Below the pieces are notes generated by a model. It did not search any database. It saw nothing but the letters and a program-made list of their open reading frames with translations, and had not been told where the DNA came from. From Marchantia polymorpha subsp. ruderalis (lineage: Eukaryota > Streptophyta > Marchantiopsida > Marchantiales > Marchantiaceae), in contig AP031356.1 in the NCBI GenBank assembly GCA_037833965.1, positions 12,174,501 to 12,238,500 on the forward strand: 64,000 nt of DNA, given 5' to 3'. How positions within the stretch are numbered: position 1 is the stretch's first letter; every line of letters begins with the position of its first letter. Both the position numbers and the translations under genes were made by a program. Shown here one piece after another: positions 62,781-64,000 of the stretch.

Positions 62781-63310
62781 AATGTTTGTGTGCCAAATTC
62801 TGGAGGCACGGTGGTACCGGCCGCCGTCTACCGCCTACCGACACCTAGATAGCGAGAGACTCAAAGACGTGAGTCAGCGGTTTGGGACGCCAACGAGGCG
62901 CGGCCAAGTCCACGTCAGCGGAGTTGGAGAGGACCTTTTCGGGGCTGCGTGTGCGTCAGAGACCACGGTGTCGGGCACTTGGAGAGAGGGCCAGACGAGA
63001 CCTTTCCGCAAAACGGATGCGCGCTTCTGTCTGTGAGTCAGTGGATCGAGGACCTCACCCTTTTCGAAGATTCTCTGCTCTGTGCTTGTGTACCGGTATC
63101 CGAAAGCAGTCTCCTTTATTTCTGGAAAAGTGCTCGTCTGTCTCTCCCTCGCTCTCCCTCAATCTCTCTCTTTCCCTCTCTTTCCCTCGAAGCCCCGTAC
63201 GAACTTCACAGTGGCTGCGCCGCGCCCGATTCCCAACTCCTCGGGATTTCCAACGAACGACCGCTGCCCAAAAGCTGCGATTAGCTTCGATCCTATAGTA
63301 TCGGGTTTAC
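62781..63310. promoter_or_regulatory. GC-rich block with pyrimidine tract, probable promoter or leader of a third gene
   Basis: Base composition and a CTCT/CCCTC tract (63136-63189) resemble the leaders of the P4-ATPase and PHAF1 genes. The pyrimidine-rich strand is plus, which would fit a gene reading rightward out of the window, but a minus-strand gene toward 61.9 kb is also possible. The overlapping plus frames here (up to 138 codons) look like composition artefacts. Confidence 0.4.
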
Positions 63311-64000
63311 AATATTATATAGTACTGTAATCATATTCTGTGCCTCCTCGTTCTTCTCGATTTTATTCAGTTGTTGATTGATATTATTGGATCCGACTGA
63401 CAGGACCCAAGCATGGGAAACAGAAAGTACCATTGTGGCGCAATGCACAACCTGCTCGTGTTTATGAGTGCGTGGTGGGTCTGGTTCTTCGATGATGTTT
63501 GTAGATCAGGGCTTTCAAGATTGGTCTACTCACGCAGTGAAACAGAATCATGCTTGAAGCCTTGACCTCATCATCGTCCACTACTTGCCTGCGCGGTGGA
63601 TACCCACAGGTGCATAGAAAGTGTACATTCCATTAGTCAACAACGAAACCATATCATGTGGTATCATTACTGGTGATACTGTATCAGGATCCCCGTCCCA
63701 CTTGGATGTGAACTGGAGTGAAGAAGCACTGACAGTGAGGAGTTTCAATGCTCGTTGAGTGTTTAATTTGCCCCGAGTTCACCCGCGTGTATTTACTCCA
63801 GAGATTACACACTAAGTGGCAGTTGTTCCCCATTGTTTTAGTTCATGACTGATTCCTTTCGGTATACTTTGCACGTATTCAAGCTTTTTAAACAAAGTGA
63901 ACGTTTGGATTCGGTAGTTAAATTCGTATGCTTCGCGGGATTCCTCACGAGAGGTTGCAGGAGGCTTTTGCATTTCTTTATCAGATGTCGATATCATTGG
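63311..64000. other. Window end, nothing recognised
   Basis: The sequence is moderately AT-rich with short frames only. It could be intron or leader of a gene continuing beyond the window. Confidence 0.4.

Overview
This is nuclear DNA from a land plant. The evidence is spliced genes with GT-AG introns, a LATERAL ORGAN BOUNDARIES (LOB/LBD) transcription-factor relic (a plant-specific family), a Ty1/copia element primed by initiator-Met tRNA, and a P4-ATPase of the plant ALA1 type. Long GC-rich leaders in front of AT-rich, gene-poor DNA would fit a bryophyte such as a liverwort, but that is an inference and the species cannot be fixed from the sequence.

Layout: 1-5330 is AT-rich DNA without a recognisable gene. 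A GC-rich leader (about 5330-7531) leads into a complete seven-exon P4-ATPase gene (7532-12858, 1,280 aa). A 5'-truncated LINE lies at 15749-18188 on the minus strand. The stretch 18.2-22.2 kb holds only doubtful exon-like pieces. A second GC-rich leader (22.25-24.29 kb) leads into a complete 14-exon UPF0183/PHAF1 gene (24287-28036, 414 aa). A third GC-rich block (62.8-63.3 kb) probably belongs to another gene, possibly a minus-strand one whose pieces lie around 60.6-61.9 kb.

The stretch from 26.2 to 58.8 kb is a large direct tandem duplication. Unit 1 is about 26222-38144 and unit 2 about 38142-58807; they join at a CTG microhomology. The duplication began inside intron 7 of PHAF1, so unit 2 starts with stranded copies of exons 8-10 and has lost the rest of that gene. 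Each unit carries one LBD copy and both are dead. Copy 1 lost a base just after its start codon. Copy 2 kept canonical LOB residues but is split in its zinc motif by a 6.36-kb LINE. Unit 2 also received a 5.7-kb copia element (51141-56845) with 98 percent identical LTRs, yet its reading frame is badly broken.

The most unusual object is the LINE at 41871-48233. Upstream of its ORF1 it carries about 12.5 tandem copies of a 180-181-bp monomer in two subfamilies, and its 5' end stops in mid-monomer exactly where the host gene resumes. This is the layout of the monomer-type 5' UTRs of rodent L1, seen here in a plant LINE. Its 3' end is a short TAAATGG-type repeat instead of poly(A), and it inserts without a visible target-site duplication. 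The two intact genes (lipid flippase; phagophore/vesicle factor) have no evident shared pathway, so this is not an operon-like functional cluster.
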